From assembly GCA_965207565.1 (NCBI GenBank), contig CBDBMQ010000025.1, positions 1 through 64,000 on the forward strand: a DNA stretch of 64,000 nucleotides, given 5' to 3'. The notes below the pieces were generated by a model that was not told where the DNA came from, made no database searches, and was given only the letters and a program-made list of their open reading frames with translations. Position 1 is the stretch's first letter. The number at the start of each line of letters is the position of its first letter. Below are positions 55,101 to 64,000 of the stretch, one piece after another. Made by a program: the position numbers and the translations under genes. The stretch is from Bin80 sp965207565 (GTDB lineage: Bacteria > Bacteroidota > Rhodothermia > Rhodothermales > Bin80).

Positions 55101-56224
55101 AGATGGCCCGGCTCTGGTACTCGGCCTCCTCATGGGATCCATCCCTGGGAGAGCTCTTGGCGGGTTGCCGCATGTCTGCAACTTCGTACAGTGGGTCGTT
55201 CAGCGTCTGGGGGCGGGGAGCATTCCGTCAGTTCAATGGACGGGATGACGATGCGTTGACGCTCCGTGGAGAGGTGACCACGGGGATGCTGGGGGCGGAC
55301 TACCGCTGGCGGGGAGGTTGGCTGGCAGGGGTACTTCTGGCCCACAGTCAGGGAGAGGGATCGTTTGAGGTGGTGCAGCAGTCGGGAGAGATCACCGCAG
55401 GGTTGACGGGCGTCTATCCGTATGTATCGTACGCGCGTGCGGACTGGGATGTATGGTTGAGCGCAGGCGCGGGTCGCGGGCAGGCGGAGGTGCTGGAGTT
55501 GAAAGGGGATCTGGTGTCCAGGTTTGGAGCGATGGGGGTTCGAGGAAAATTGGTGTCAAGTGGCACGATCGGACTGAACTACCATGGAGATGTCCTGGTG
55601 ACGGATGCAGAGATAAAGGATCATGAGGTGACGGCAGAGGTGTACCGGGTCCGGGCAGGTGTGGAAGCGAATGTAAAGATCAGCGATGGACTTCGTCCAT
55701 TTGTGGAGGCGAATGTGCGGAGTGATGGTGGGAGTGCGGAGACGGGGGTCGGTCTGGAGTTTGGCGGGGGAATCCGGGTTGATTATCCGGCATGGCGCCT
55801 GCAGGCGGATCTGCGGACGCAGGGGCTAGTGATGCACACGGCGGACGGGTTCACCGAGTGGGGGATCTCGGGATCCGTGCAGGTGGGCAGTCAATCGGAG
55901 GGGTTGATGATGCGTGTGCGTCCAGCGTGGGGACGGGGTCAGGGGATGTCAATGTACGGTCAGCAGACGATTCTGGATGCGGTGCCGCTCGGGGCACATG
56001 CTCACCGGACCGAGTTGGAGCTTGGATACGGCGTTCCGTGGAAAGATGGCACCGCTCGGTCCATCATGGGGGTGACTCAGTTGCATCAGGGAGTGATGTA
56101 CCGGTTGGGTGGAGAGCTTTATCCATCGGAATGGTTGACGTTCTCGGTCTTTGGTCTAGCACACGGCCGTGCAGCTGCATTGGGAGACATCGGAGTGAAT
56201 GTGCGGGGATCGCTCAGGTATTAA
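52022..56224 (+). CDS. Calx-beta-repeat autotransporter-like surface protein (main frame)
   Basis: The open frame covers 1,400 codons; codons before about 52142 look non-native because the signal peptide is in another frame. From codon 119 there are about six related modules of roughly 105 residues with EG-x-S, VTVTITGHENTDL, an F-x-NW strand and LTASGGGY. Two canonical Calx-beta domains follow (VQYASTDGTAETGLDY, AYRTRDGTAKAGEDYEASSG). From about codon 980 a helical linker leads to a barrel-like C-terminus (FSVWGRGAFRQFNG, YPYVSYARADWDVWLSAGAG) ending GSLRY with a terminal aromatic, as outer-membrane barrels do. The product is probably a calcium-stabilised adhesin-like fibre on the cell surface. 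Confidence 0.8.
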   Translation: MSVYWQSIFLLSPWGRSKRRKYKSIPGRTFGHYPNSSTQAFEKSSQKVVSYSLVVDHRESPHPSGAIGLSESDPMEGPSPYIPAQDLNIGDSELTTNAVGFEGNRLRSLHQMIQNAQNSVTVLEGNSKTFEVDLDSQPSDTVTVTITGHENTDLIVAPVLTFTPMNWNLRQPVRVTANPDPDEVDDQVALVLTASEGGANPSKVDVTIIDVERSWELSPQSLQEGSWTSFHVSLLEVLAPPSGDVTFTVTGHENTDIRPSTTLTFPVNSWRVRQRIVLTTELDNDLVDDDITLTLTASGGGYSGLKYTMDVTIIDRPPEEILIPEGDTQEIHFRLKSDGPSSEIDHIATFDRYDDTDLTVDPTQLIFRSETWQPCIFEGRRTFCTDFETAELTAMEDGDAVDDQNTMRLMVTGPPGNLFIGVSRLINVRIEDNDVSRLVIGSSNLEIDEGGSGEFTVKLSDPPSEDSGSNNVTVTVPASVGDLTADRTSLMFTASNWNIEQTVTLTAAEDDDLQNDLETLWLTAQGGGFDRQRGRVVVTIRDNDAPDLVVTPRLVEMLEGTSETIEIKLSGQPSEDVTVTVSGHAGTGLAAVPPSPMHLIFTPLDYHIPQSVTLTASEDDHDMLDEDVTLHLTAFGAEYTGEIANVMVTITDNDASGIVAPASVTMEEGSEKMFGVALTLPPAGTVTVKISGHEGTDLAAAPPSLMFTPTNYRTPQSVTLTAAEDEDLENDMVGLTLTASGGGYDGVTADITVTIMDNDERPGPLTITLYDEQALEHAEAIQLPIELSRPVDQVVTVQYASTDGTAETGLDYMTSRGIVIFDPGATRGVIEIEVIDDKLPEENESFMVTLSKPRNAIIARETGTGTILDDDGASAILRVEDALVLEEEGMVRFRVLLSHPQRQMISAAYRTRDGTAKAGEDYEASSGVVTLAPGTVEAMIAVPLLKDGLDWREETFTVHLESSKHAEIAKAVGMATIQESTTVSEEVLEAYAARFVRTSSVQVVEALGERFRSGADGAACGAADRAEMARLWYSASSWDPSLGELLAGCRMSATSYSGSFSVWGRGAFRQFNGRDDDALTLRGEVTTGMLGADYRWRGGWLAGVLLAHSQGEGSFEVVQQSGEITAGLTGVYPYVSYARADWDVWLSAGAGRGQAEVLELKGDLVSRFGAMGVRGKLVSSGTIGLNYHGDVLVTDAEIKDHEVTAEVYRVRAGVEANVKISDGLRPFVEANVRSDGGSAETGVGLEFGGGIRVDYPAWRLQADLRTQGLVMHTADGFTEWGISGSVQVGSQSEGLMMRVRPAWGRGQGMSMYGQQTILDAVPLGAHAHRTELELGYGVPWKDGTARSIMGVTQLHQGVMYRLGGELYPSEWLTFSVFGLAHGRAAALGDIGVNVRGSLRY

Positions 56225-56511
56225 CCCATTTTAACGTGCGCTATGGAAAGGCGCAAAAGGTGGGATAGCACTTCATTCAGTTCAACAAGGGTTTCTGAGT
56301 CAGTCATCGTTCCATTTTCAAGGGAAGGACTGGGAGCCCAACCAGTTATAGTCTTCAAAATATCCCAACTAATTCTGAAACCATGCCAATCCAAAAGCAT
56401 GAGATTTGAAAAAAAGTATTATATTTCTGCCGCGTGTGGCGGGGGGCACGTCAATCCCCCTGCGATTCTAACAATTGAGGGCGATTTGTACGCGATTTTC
56501 TCGTAGAGGAC
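56225..56511. other. Gap between the two Calx-beta genes
   Basis: 287 bases without a supported gene. The middle is AT-rich (about 56390-56430), and CGGGGGGCACGTCAATCCCCC at about 56440-56460 contains a GGGGG...CCCCC hairpin that could terminate the first gene. Confidence 0.4.
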
Positions 56512-57075
56512 ATGGATCCGTTGGGCCCATCGAATTGGGAACATACAAGACCTGTTTCGAGGCCATGCCCGACTAATCTTCTTGTAGGCAGAAAAATGTA
56601 TTCATTGATCAAACTTCGTTTGTCATTGATTGATTGGACCGATCATTTATCTCTGGGTATCGGAGTATTCGCTGCACTTGGGATTCTGGTTGGCCACCTG
56701 TTTTTTTCAGCGACAGGAGTAACGGGGCAAGTGCCTTCCACACCGACCGCAAGCTTGCCTGTGCATCCTGTAATCGATCTGGGGATGGGCACGGATTCCA
56801 GGTATGAGAAGTTTCCAGTGGTCCCAGGGACGATACCGCCGGAAGCAGTGTTGGGCAATGACCAGATTGCAAGTGTAGATACTATCAACAGGAAAACGCC
56901 GATGGTAGGGATCAAGGACAATAGTAATCTGGAGATATGTTTAGAGATTTCGTCGGACAGAGTATTTGCAGGAGAGTGGGTGACCGTGAAGGCAACGGTT
57001 GGACCGGGGGTGCATCAAACTGATATTACAGTTACAATCGATTTCACTAGCCTGAATTTCCAACAGGCAACTTAA
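56512..57075 (+). CDS. Second Calx-beta giant gene, 5' part cut by an IS
   Basis: The frame begins at ATG 56512, or more likely at ATG 56596 (MYSLIKLRLSLIDWTDHLSL). A hydrophobic segment (GIGVFAALGILVGHLFFSAT) serves as signal or anchor. A Pro/Thr linker and the beginning of a Calx-beta-like domain follow (RVFAGEWVTVKATVGPGVHQ, VTIDF). The host sequence stops at the CTAG at 57047-57050; the last eight codons and stop belong to the IS end. Joined to base 59074 the frame continues without a stop for another 1,642 codons to the window edge. Confidence 0.75.
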   Translation: MDPLGPSNWEHTRPVSRPCPTNLLVGRKMYSLIKLRLSLIDWTDHLSLGIGVFAALGILVGHLFFSATGVTGQVPSTPTASLPVHPVIDLGMGTDSRYEKFPVVPGTIPPEAVLGNDQIASVDTINRKTPMVGIKDNSNLEICLEISSDRVFAGEWVTVKATVGPGVHQTDITVTIDFTSLNFQQAT

Positions 57076-59069
57076 AGTGACATTGTGTGGGTACTCAGGC
57101 CTCACAGATACGATTTAGTCCCGTTATTGTCATTTTTTTTCGTGTTTATATTTCACTATCCAACATCTTTAGCAATTCTATCACTCCCTTAAATATCCGA
57201 GATTATCCGGTTCTTGTCAAATATATTCGATTTAATCTCCTTTTATTTGATATTTGTCAGTGCGTGTATTATATTGGTATATCATAATTAATCACGCTTT
57301 TTTATGACATTTACCGACCAAGAACTTCAAAATCTCTTCCTCCAACCCCAATCCCCGATGCAACGCCAGTATGAGGCCCTGCGTGCACGATTCGTGGATC
57401 GAATGTCTTGGACGGAAATTGCTCAACAGTTTCAACTCAACCCCGGTACACTTCGCAACCTGGCTTCAGAGGTGCGCAAGTCTGGAACCCTCAGCCTGTT
57501 TGAATCGCCCATTGCCCAAAAACGCTCCCAACGAGATCAGCGGATCCTTGCACTGCGTTTGGAAGAGCAGCTCTCCAATACAGAAATTTCGAAGCGTCTG
57601 GCTGCGGAAGGAATCAACGCGGGCACCACCACCATCGGCTTGGTCCTCAAGAACGCGGGAATTTCAAAACTCCCCCGACGAATGGCACGCGCGGTGCCAT
57701 CAGTGTTGAAGGCCCCCGAAGCCGATGTCCGCCAGTTCGTCCCTACCTCCGCGAAGTGGCAGACCCGTTTTGGCGGACTATTCCTCTTTGCTCGGGATCT
57801 GCAGCAGGCCCGACTGGATCCGTTACTGACCGAATGGCCCACCAGCAAGAAACTGCCTGCCCCGACCATGATCCGAGCATTGCTGGCCCTCAAGCTCTGG
57901 GGGATCGGACGGCCCTATCATGTGATGCCGGATATTCTGGATCCGGGAAGTGCCCTGTTTGCAGGGCTCAATGTGATGCCGAAAAAATCAACGCTTACCG
58001 AGTACAGTACCCGCATAGATGCCACACATTTGCGTTCGCTGATGGATGCCTGGCATGGCGTTGCACAGGGGCTGTTGCCAGCACCAGAAACCTCCTTTGA
58101 TCTGGACTTCCATACCATACCCTATCATGGAGATGAAGCATTGATGCAGAAACACTTCGTCTCCAAACGGAGCCGACGGCAACGAGGCATCTTGGCCATC
58201 GTTGCCCGGGAAGCGAGTCAGCGTGCGCTCATCTACGGTAATGCACGAGTAACCAAAGCCGATCAAAATGATGCGGTTCTGGAATTCGTGGACCTCTGGG
58301 AACAACGCGCCGGGAATCCTCCCAAAGAATTAGTCTTTGACAGCCGCTTTACCACTTATGCGAACCTGAACGAACTCAATCAGCGCAATATCTACTTTTT
58401 AACCCTGCGTCGGCGAGCCCCCTCAATTGTGCACCAACTCAATCAACGCCCGCCCCAGGATTGGAAAACCATCCGACTTCAAAATATCGGGCGCAAGTAT
58501 TCCACCCCACGAATCCTGGACGAATCCATTACCGTGCGAAACTACTCAAAGAACCTGCGCCAGATTGCCATCAAAGGACTCGGACACGATAAACCAACCC
58601 TGCTGATTACCAATCGCATGGATGAACATCCCACAACGCTCGTGGACCGGTATGCCCGGCGGATGCTCATCGAAAATGCCATTGAGGACGCAATTAATTT
58701 CTTCCATATGGACGCGCTCTCAAGTACCGTGCCATTGCGGATTGATCTGGACTTACAATTGACGCTCATCGCCAGTACATTCTACCAAGTCTTAGCTCAG
58801 CGCTTGGGAGCCCGGTATGAGACCGCAAAAAGCCGTACCATCTTCAATAAATTCGTCCATGCCCCAGCCACGATCATCTCACAGAACGATCAAATTGTGG
58901 TACGATTCACCCGACGCGCACACAACACAGAACTGCGGGCTGCCGGCTATGTTGGATCTCAAGGCCCGATCTCATGGATGCATGACCGAAAACTCATCCT
59001 TGAATACGTCTAATCCCATCCTCACTCGCATAGCATATTGTCATAAAAAAACGTGGTTGGAAATTCAGG
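57051..59069 (+). mobile_element. Complete IS with CTAG target duplication (2,019 bp)
   Basis: Terminal inverted repeats CCTGAATTTCCAAC (57051-57064) and GTTGGAAATTCAGG (59056-59069) are perfect. They are flanked by CTAG at 57047-57050 and 59070-59073; as CTAG is palindromic the apparent repeat is 18 bases. The left 240 bases are strongly AT-rich and noncoding, unlike the GC-rich host gene. One intact transposase gene is carried. The clean ends indicate a recent insertion. The family is not certain; the transposase looks IS4-superfamily-like. Confidence 0.92.
57304..59013 (+). CDS. DDE transposase of the CTAG-duplicating IS
   Basis: A 569-residue transposase. The first 130 residues hold helix-turn-helix motifs (MSWTEIAQQFQLNPGTLRNL, SNTEISKRLAAEGINAGTTT). 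The catalytic part shows SFDLDFHTIPYHGDE (Asp), ELVFDSRFTTYANL (Asp) and MLIENAIEDAINFFHMDAL (Glu), then a C-terminal helical end. It differs from both IS1634-type transposases in the window. It starts at ATG 57304 with an AT-rich leader and no clear ribosome binding site. The frame is intact. Confidence 0.88.
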   Translation: MTFTDQELQNLFLQPQSPMQRQYEALRARFVDRMSWTEIAQQFQLNPGTLRNLASEVRKSGTLSLFESPIAQKRSQRDQRILALRLEEQLSNTEISKRLAAEGINAGTTTIGLVLKNAGISKLPRRMARAVPSVLKAPEADVRQFVPTSAKWQTRFGGLFLFARDLQQARLDPLLTEWPTSKKLPAPTMIRALLALKLWGIGRPYHVMPDILDPGSALFAGLNVMPKKSTLTEYSTRIDATHLRSLMDAWHGVAQGLLPAPETSFDLDFHTIPYHGDEALMQKHFVSKRSRRQRGILAIVAREASQRALIYGNARVTKADQNDAVLEFVDLWEQRAGNPPKELVFDSRFTTYANLNELNQRNIYFLTLRRRAPSIVHQLNQRPPQDWKTIRLQNIGRKYSTPRILDESITVRNYSKNLRQIAIKGLGHDKPTLLITNRMDEHPTTLVDRYARRMLIENAIEDAINFFHMDALSSTVPLRIDLDLQLTLIASTFYQVLAQRLGARYETAKSRTIFNKFVHAPATIISQNDQIVVRFTRRAHNTELRAAGYVGSQGPISWMHDRKLILEYV

Positions 59070-59073
59070 CTAG

Positions 59074-62000
59074 GAGGTATCTAGTCGAATCGAAGCCACT
59101 CGATGACTATGTCTTAGATCCCCAGATATATGATGATCCCATCGAAAAAAAGACGAAGTCGATCACGATCGCGGCGGGACAGAAGGAGTCCTCTCCGTTT
59201 AGCTTCCAAACTCGCCGGGATAGAGAGGGTTTTGCGTATGTGTGGGGAACATCATCAGTGGTGGGAGGCCATCCCTTGTGTCTATGCCGCGGGTTAAGGA
59301 TCGACCGTCCGACGGTCAAGCTGGATGCATTTCCAAACCCGGTGGATGAAGGCGAGTCGGTGACGGTCACGGCAACGATTTCGAAGCACCAGTCTTCTAG
59401 GGCGGTGACGGTACCGTTGAACTACCCCAATGCTAAGACCACTGACACGGCCGAGCTTACCGAGCCTACTGACTATACTCAATTACGTTCAATCACAATT
59501 CCAGCGGGTTTTCTGGAGGGTAGCGTAGAAATTCAGACCCGTCTGGATGCAGATGTGGACAATGAGACATTCACGGTGGCGATTGATGAGAGCAGCTTAG
59601 CACGCGGAGTGTTTGTAGGGCATCCGAAAGAGGTAAAGGTAACGATTAATGACCATAATAGACCGGAAATTGTGGTGCTGCCGACCGAGGTCCTGGTGCC
59701 CGAAGGGGGTAGCAACACCGTGAAGGTGAATCTGCTGGGTAGGCCGACTGGTGAAGTAACGGTAACGATCAGCGATGACAAGGACTCCGATATGAGTTGG
59801 TCGGGCACGGCCTTGTCGGGCGATGCCCTGACCTTTACTACGACGAATTGGGATATAGCACAGACGGTGACGCTGATGGCGGGGGAGGACAATGATCTTG
59901 CACACGATACGGAGACGTTAACGCTGACAGCGGCGGATGGAGGTTACGACAATGTGACAGCAACGATTGAAGTGACGATTGAGGACAATGATGTGCCGGA
60001 GGTCAGTTTTAATCGGTCCAAGTTCAGAAGGTCCGAAAACAAGAAGGGGTTCGATGTGGAAGTAGTCACAGATCCTCCGGCATCTTTCGATTTGATTTAC
60101 AATACGGGCGGCACAGCGACCAGAGTCGAAGATTACGACATCGAGAATTCAGGAACCTTGTCCGTGCGCGCTGACGTGCCACTAAATGTTATCCCGGTCA
60201 AGATTCGCAATGACGGTGTAGTTGAGGGGGACGAGACCGTCATCCTGACGCTGGAAGGAGGTCCGGGATACCGGGTGGGAAGTCCGAGCACATTTACGCT
60301 GACGATTGAGGACGATGACTCGGCGGCGCTGGTGGTGGATCCAGAATCTGTGACGGTGGCCGAGGGAGGAAGCAAGAGCTACACGGTGAAGTTGGCGGCG
60401 CAGCCCTCGGCGGCGGTCACAGTGGCGGTCACGGGCCATTCGGGGACGGATCTGACGCTGGACCAGACAACTCTGACGTTCAATCCGAGCGGGTCGAATC
60501 TCTGGAGCACGACGCAGACGGTGACAGTCACGGCGAGCGAGGATAACGATTTTGCAAATGATACGGCGACGCTGGTTCACACGGCCTCGGGGGGCGGCTA
60601 CGTCTCGGTGACTGCGAACGTCGCGGTGACGGTTGAAGACAACGACTCGGTACCTCTGGTGGTGGATCCAGAATCTGTGACGGTGGCCGAGGGAGGAAGC
60701 AAGAGCTACACGGTGAAGTTGGCGGCGCAGCCCTCGGCGACGGTCACGGTAGCGATCACGGGCCATTCGGGGACGGATCTGACGCCGGATAAGACAACTC
60801 TAACGTTCAATCCGAGCGGGTCGAATCTCTGGAGCACGGCGCAAACGGTGACGGTCACGGCAGGGCAGGATGACGATTTTGAAAACGATACGGCGACACT
60901 GGTTCACACGGCCTCGGGGGGCGGCTATGACTCGGAGACGGCGGACGTTGCAGTGACGATTGAAGACGATGACTCGGCGTCGCTGGTGGTAGATCCAGGG
61001 GCTGTAACGGTGGCCGAGGGGGGAAGCGGGAGGTACATGGTGAAGTTGGCGGCGCAGCCCTCGGCGGCGGTCACGGTAGCGATCACGGGCCATTCGGGGA
61101 CGGATCTGACGCTGGGCCAGACAACTCTGACGTTCAATCCGAGCGGGTCGAATCTCTGGAGCACGGCGCAGACGGTGACGGTCTCGGCGGGCGAGGATGA
61201 TGATTTTGCAAACGATACGGCGACACTGGTTCACACGGCCTCAGGGGGCGGCTACGACTCGGAGACGGCGGACGTCGCAGTGACGATTGAAGACGATGAC
61301 TCGGCGTCGCTGGTAGTGGATCCAGAATCTGTAACGGTGGCCGAGGGGGGAAGCGGGAGCTACACGGTGAAGTTGGCGGCGCAGCCCTCGGCGGCGGTCA
61401 CGGTGACGGTCACAGGCCATTCAGGGACGGATCTGACGCTGGGCCAGACAACTCTGACGTTCAATCCGAGCGGGTCGAATCTCTGGAGCACGGCGCAGAC
61501 GATGACGGTCACGGCGGGCGAGGATAACGATTTTGCAAACGATACGGTGACGCTGGTTCACACGGCCTCGGGGGGCGGTTACGACTCGGAGACGGCGGAC
61601 GTCGCGGTGACGATAGAAGACGATGATACACCGGCGGCGGTTCGTTTTATTTCGGCGGCGGGCAGCGTGGACGAAGGTGATGGTACGCGCAATGTGGAAG
61701 TCGCCATCAGTCCTGCGCCCACGGCACCCCTCACGTTGATCTACACGCTGGGCGGTACGGCGACCGAAAACGCAGACTACAGCATTACTGGCTCCGGGAC
61801 GGTTTCCGTGGCTGCTGGTGCGACCTCGGTGAATATTCCGATTGTGATTACCGATGACACCGAGGACGAGCCTGCCGAGACGGTTATCCTGACGCTGACC
61901 GACGGCACGGAGTACACGGTGGGGAGTCCGAACGTGCATACGCTGACGATCACGGACAATGATGAGACGCCGCAGGTGAGCTTTGCTTCGTCTTCGTCGA

Positions 62001-64000
62001 GAGCCCCTGAAAACAAGGGTACCCACCATGTGGCCGTGAGGATCAATCCTGCGCCCGCGGCACCGTTCACGTTGAGTTACGGCACGGGCGGTACGGCAAC
62101 TCGGAACACGGATTACACCAGTTCCGGCACGGTCTCCGTGGCAACTGGTTGGACTTCGGTGAATATTCCGATTGTGATTACGGATGACACTGCGGTTGAG
62201 GATGCCGAGACGGTTATTCTGACATTGACCATCGGCACGGGGTACAATTTGGGTACACCACAGATACATACGCTGACGATTGTGGATGACGATCACTCCC
62301 CGAGCATTTCTGCACATGTAAGCTTGTCCGCGAGTCCCAATCCGGTGGACGAAGGCGCGTCAGTCACCATCACGGCAACGTTGACAGAGGCATTACCGGA
62401 TGCGGTGACGATTAACTTGAGGGATACTTCAGGCGAGCCGCCGACAGAACCGGGTGATTATGGCCCTATTCCACGCATCACGATCGCCGGGGGATCCCGG
62501 ACCGGGTCGGGGACGATTGACATCCGGGATGATGATGTTTCCGAGGGGGATGAACGTTTTACGGTTGCCATCATTGATGAATTGCCGCCAGGGGTCGTGC
62601 TTGGCAGCCCTTCCTCGGTGCAGATTACGATTCGAGACGATGATCCGCCGCCCCCGGTGGAAGTGACACTGTCCGCATCTCCGAATCCGGTGGACGAAGG
62701 CAATCCGGTGACGATCACGGCAAGGCTGACGGGCATTCTGGAAACTAATGTGGTGGTTCCATTGGCGTATCCCCCCGGCACTGCAGAGCCTGGCGATTAC
62801 ACGCGGCCTCCGAGTATAATGATTTCCAGTGGCGCGACAGAGGGATCGGGGCAGATCCAGACACTCACGGATGCAGACATGGAGAATGAGACCTTTATCG
62901 TTGCATTGGGGGATCTCCCCCCGGCGCTTCTGGTGGCGGGCAGAGAGTCTTCCCAGTTCGTGACCATCCGGGATATTACGTCGCCGGCAGTGGTAGATCT
63001 GTCGGCATCTCCCAATCCCGTGGATGAGGGGAATGGTGTCACGGTGACGGCAACGTTGTCCGAGGCATATGACACCGATGTGACAATTCCATTGATACTG
63101 ACGGATGGCACCGCGAATGCCCAGGATTATCAGGCATTGCCTCCAGCCCAGATAGAGATTGAAGCTGGAGAGACAAGCGGGACCTACCGAATCTCTGCGG
63201 CTCCAGATGATGTCGCAGAGGAGAATGAGACCTTCACGGTGGCATTCGGTGTCCTGCCGTCCGGCCTGACCAAGGGGGAGCCGGTGGAGATAACGATCAC
63301 CGACGACGATGAGGCAGGGATGAACGTTCCTCGTTCGGTTTCGGTAGTGGAGGAACAGGACGAAACGTTTCCAATTGCGCTGACCTCGAAGCCATTGGGC
63401 AACGTCGTGGTCACGATGACCTGGCCTTCGGGGACCGACTTGACCGTGAGCCCGATCACTCGAATCTTTACTTCAGAAAACTGGAATGAGACGCAACAGG
63501 TGAGCTTGCGCGCTGCAGACGACGCGGATGTTGTAAATGATCAGGTAGAGGTCACCTTAACAGCAAGTGGGGGCGGCTACACCGGGATCTCAGAAACGGT
63601 ATCGGTCACGATCACGGACAACGATGCACCGGGGCTCGGGGCCCCGGCATCGGTGACCATGGCGGAAGGAAGCCAGAGGGCGCTGGCGATTGCACTTGCA
63701 CAGATGCCAGCGAGCCCCGTGACAGTGACCTTCGGCGGGCATGCAGGGACCGATCTGGCATTGGACCAACCCTCCCTCATGTTTACCCCTTCAAACTGGA
63801 GCACGGCGCAGACGGTGACCTTAACGGCGGCAGAGGATGATGATTTTGTGGACGATACAGAAACATTGATACTTACAGCATCTGGAGGCGGCTACGCCGG
63901 GGTGACGACCGATATCACAGTGACGATCACGGACAACGATGCGGCAGGGCTCGTGGCCCCGGAGACAGTGCAGATGGAAGAAGGGGGGACGCGCCCGCTC
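59074..64000 (+). CDS. Second Calx-beta giant gene, main part, open at the right edge
   Basis: One plus-strand frame was followed at many points from 59074 to 64000 with no stop found, and the gene runs off the window. The first module completes the one begun before the IS (SITIAAGQKESSPFSFQTRR, compare SITIPAGFLEGSVEIQTRLD in the next). Later modules are of two kinds: P-N-P-V-DEG types (LSASPNPVDEGNPVTITARL) and GHSGTDLTL types ending in DDD or DND. Including the 5' part, at least 1,790 residues are encoded. The barrel, if any, lies beyond the edge. Codon use is GC-rich with many GCG and ACG. Probable surface fibre or adhesin. Confidence 0.8.
60335..61642 (+). repeat. Four 327-bp tandem repeats inside the Calx-beta gene
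   Basis: Near-identical units start at 60335, 60662, 60989 and 61316, exactly 327 bases (109 codons) apart. Each encodes one module (DPESVTVAEGGSKSYTVKLA, then GHSGTDLTL and GGGYDSETADVAVTIEDDDS). Because the period is a multiple of three, unequal crossing-over changes module number without breaking the frame. The modules before and after are clearly more diverged. Confidence 0.9.

Noticed and set aside
53014..55181. Ser/Thr-rich minus-strand frames inside the first Calx-beta gene
   Set aside because: Antisense of repeated GTGACG codons; composition is explained by the plus-strand gene.
59107..63804. Long minus-strand frames opposite the Calx-beta repeats, such as 61421-62317 and 60182-60766
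   Set aside because: They are Arg-rich shadows produced by the repetitive GC-rich coding strand, repeat with its 327-base period and show no start signals or domains.

Overview
The window reads as a chromosomal segment of a Gram-negative bacterium of the Rhodothermota/Bacteroidota lineage. Lineage pointers are a bacillithiol ligase (BshC), a PUR-alpha-like DUF3276 protein, a bifunctional nuclease with a UVR tail, a DUF4249 lipoprotein beside a TonB receptor, receptors with carboxypeptidase-regulatory N-termini, an ECF sigma/FecR pair and several six-bladed propeller lipoproteins. The phylum is inferred from gene content only; no rRNA or tRNA gene is present to confirm it.

Layout. Positions 1-6,000 form a scrap region: an IS1634-like element, a propeller-gene fragment trapped between it and an orphan IS21-like end, an operon of a propeller lipoprotein and a small cysteine-bearing secreted protein, and a decayed tandem family of Sel1-repeat genes. 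From 6.1 to 30 kb the content is mostly housekeeping: prmC and a nitrilase-family amidohydrolase; a thioredoxin lipoprotein and a glycosyltransferase on the minus strand; a five-gene plus-strand run (plsC-like, HtrA-like protease, aroC, valS, NodU-type carbamoyltransferase); a MoeZ-type sulfur-carrier activator behind a large N6-adenine methylase with a nuclease-like N-terminus; purF, a CNNM/CorC transporter, an NSS symporter, ssb and mazG.

Positions 30.3-33.2 kb hold a TonB receptor with a clear terminator. Next comes a 22-bp satellite array split by an intact IS1634-family element (14-bp inverted repeats, GTACAT target duplication). Positions 35.9-47.7 kb are one long same-strand series. 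It begins with an uptake and signalling set (ECF sigma factor, FecR anti-sigma, STN-domain TonB receptor, DUF4249 lipoprotein) and continues through recX, a purine nucleoside phosphorylase, DUF3276, hisD, hisC, the bifunctional nuclease and bshC. A sulfatase lipoprotein, a secreted HNH-type nuclease and a TPR protein follow on the minus strand.

The last 12 kb carry two consecutive giant surface-protein genes built from Calx-beta-like repeats. The first ends in an autotransporter-like beta-barrel. Its signal peptide lies in a different frame from the body, and the two frames meet at TTT TGA, which looks like a +1 slip site or a single-base indel. The second is split by an IS with a CTAG target duplication. 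Removing the element and one CTAG restores a single frame and a continuous domain, and that frame runs off the right edge. It contains four 327-bp tandem repeats. These two genes, their mobile elements and the Sel1 scrap region are the parts of the window most open to recombination.
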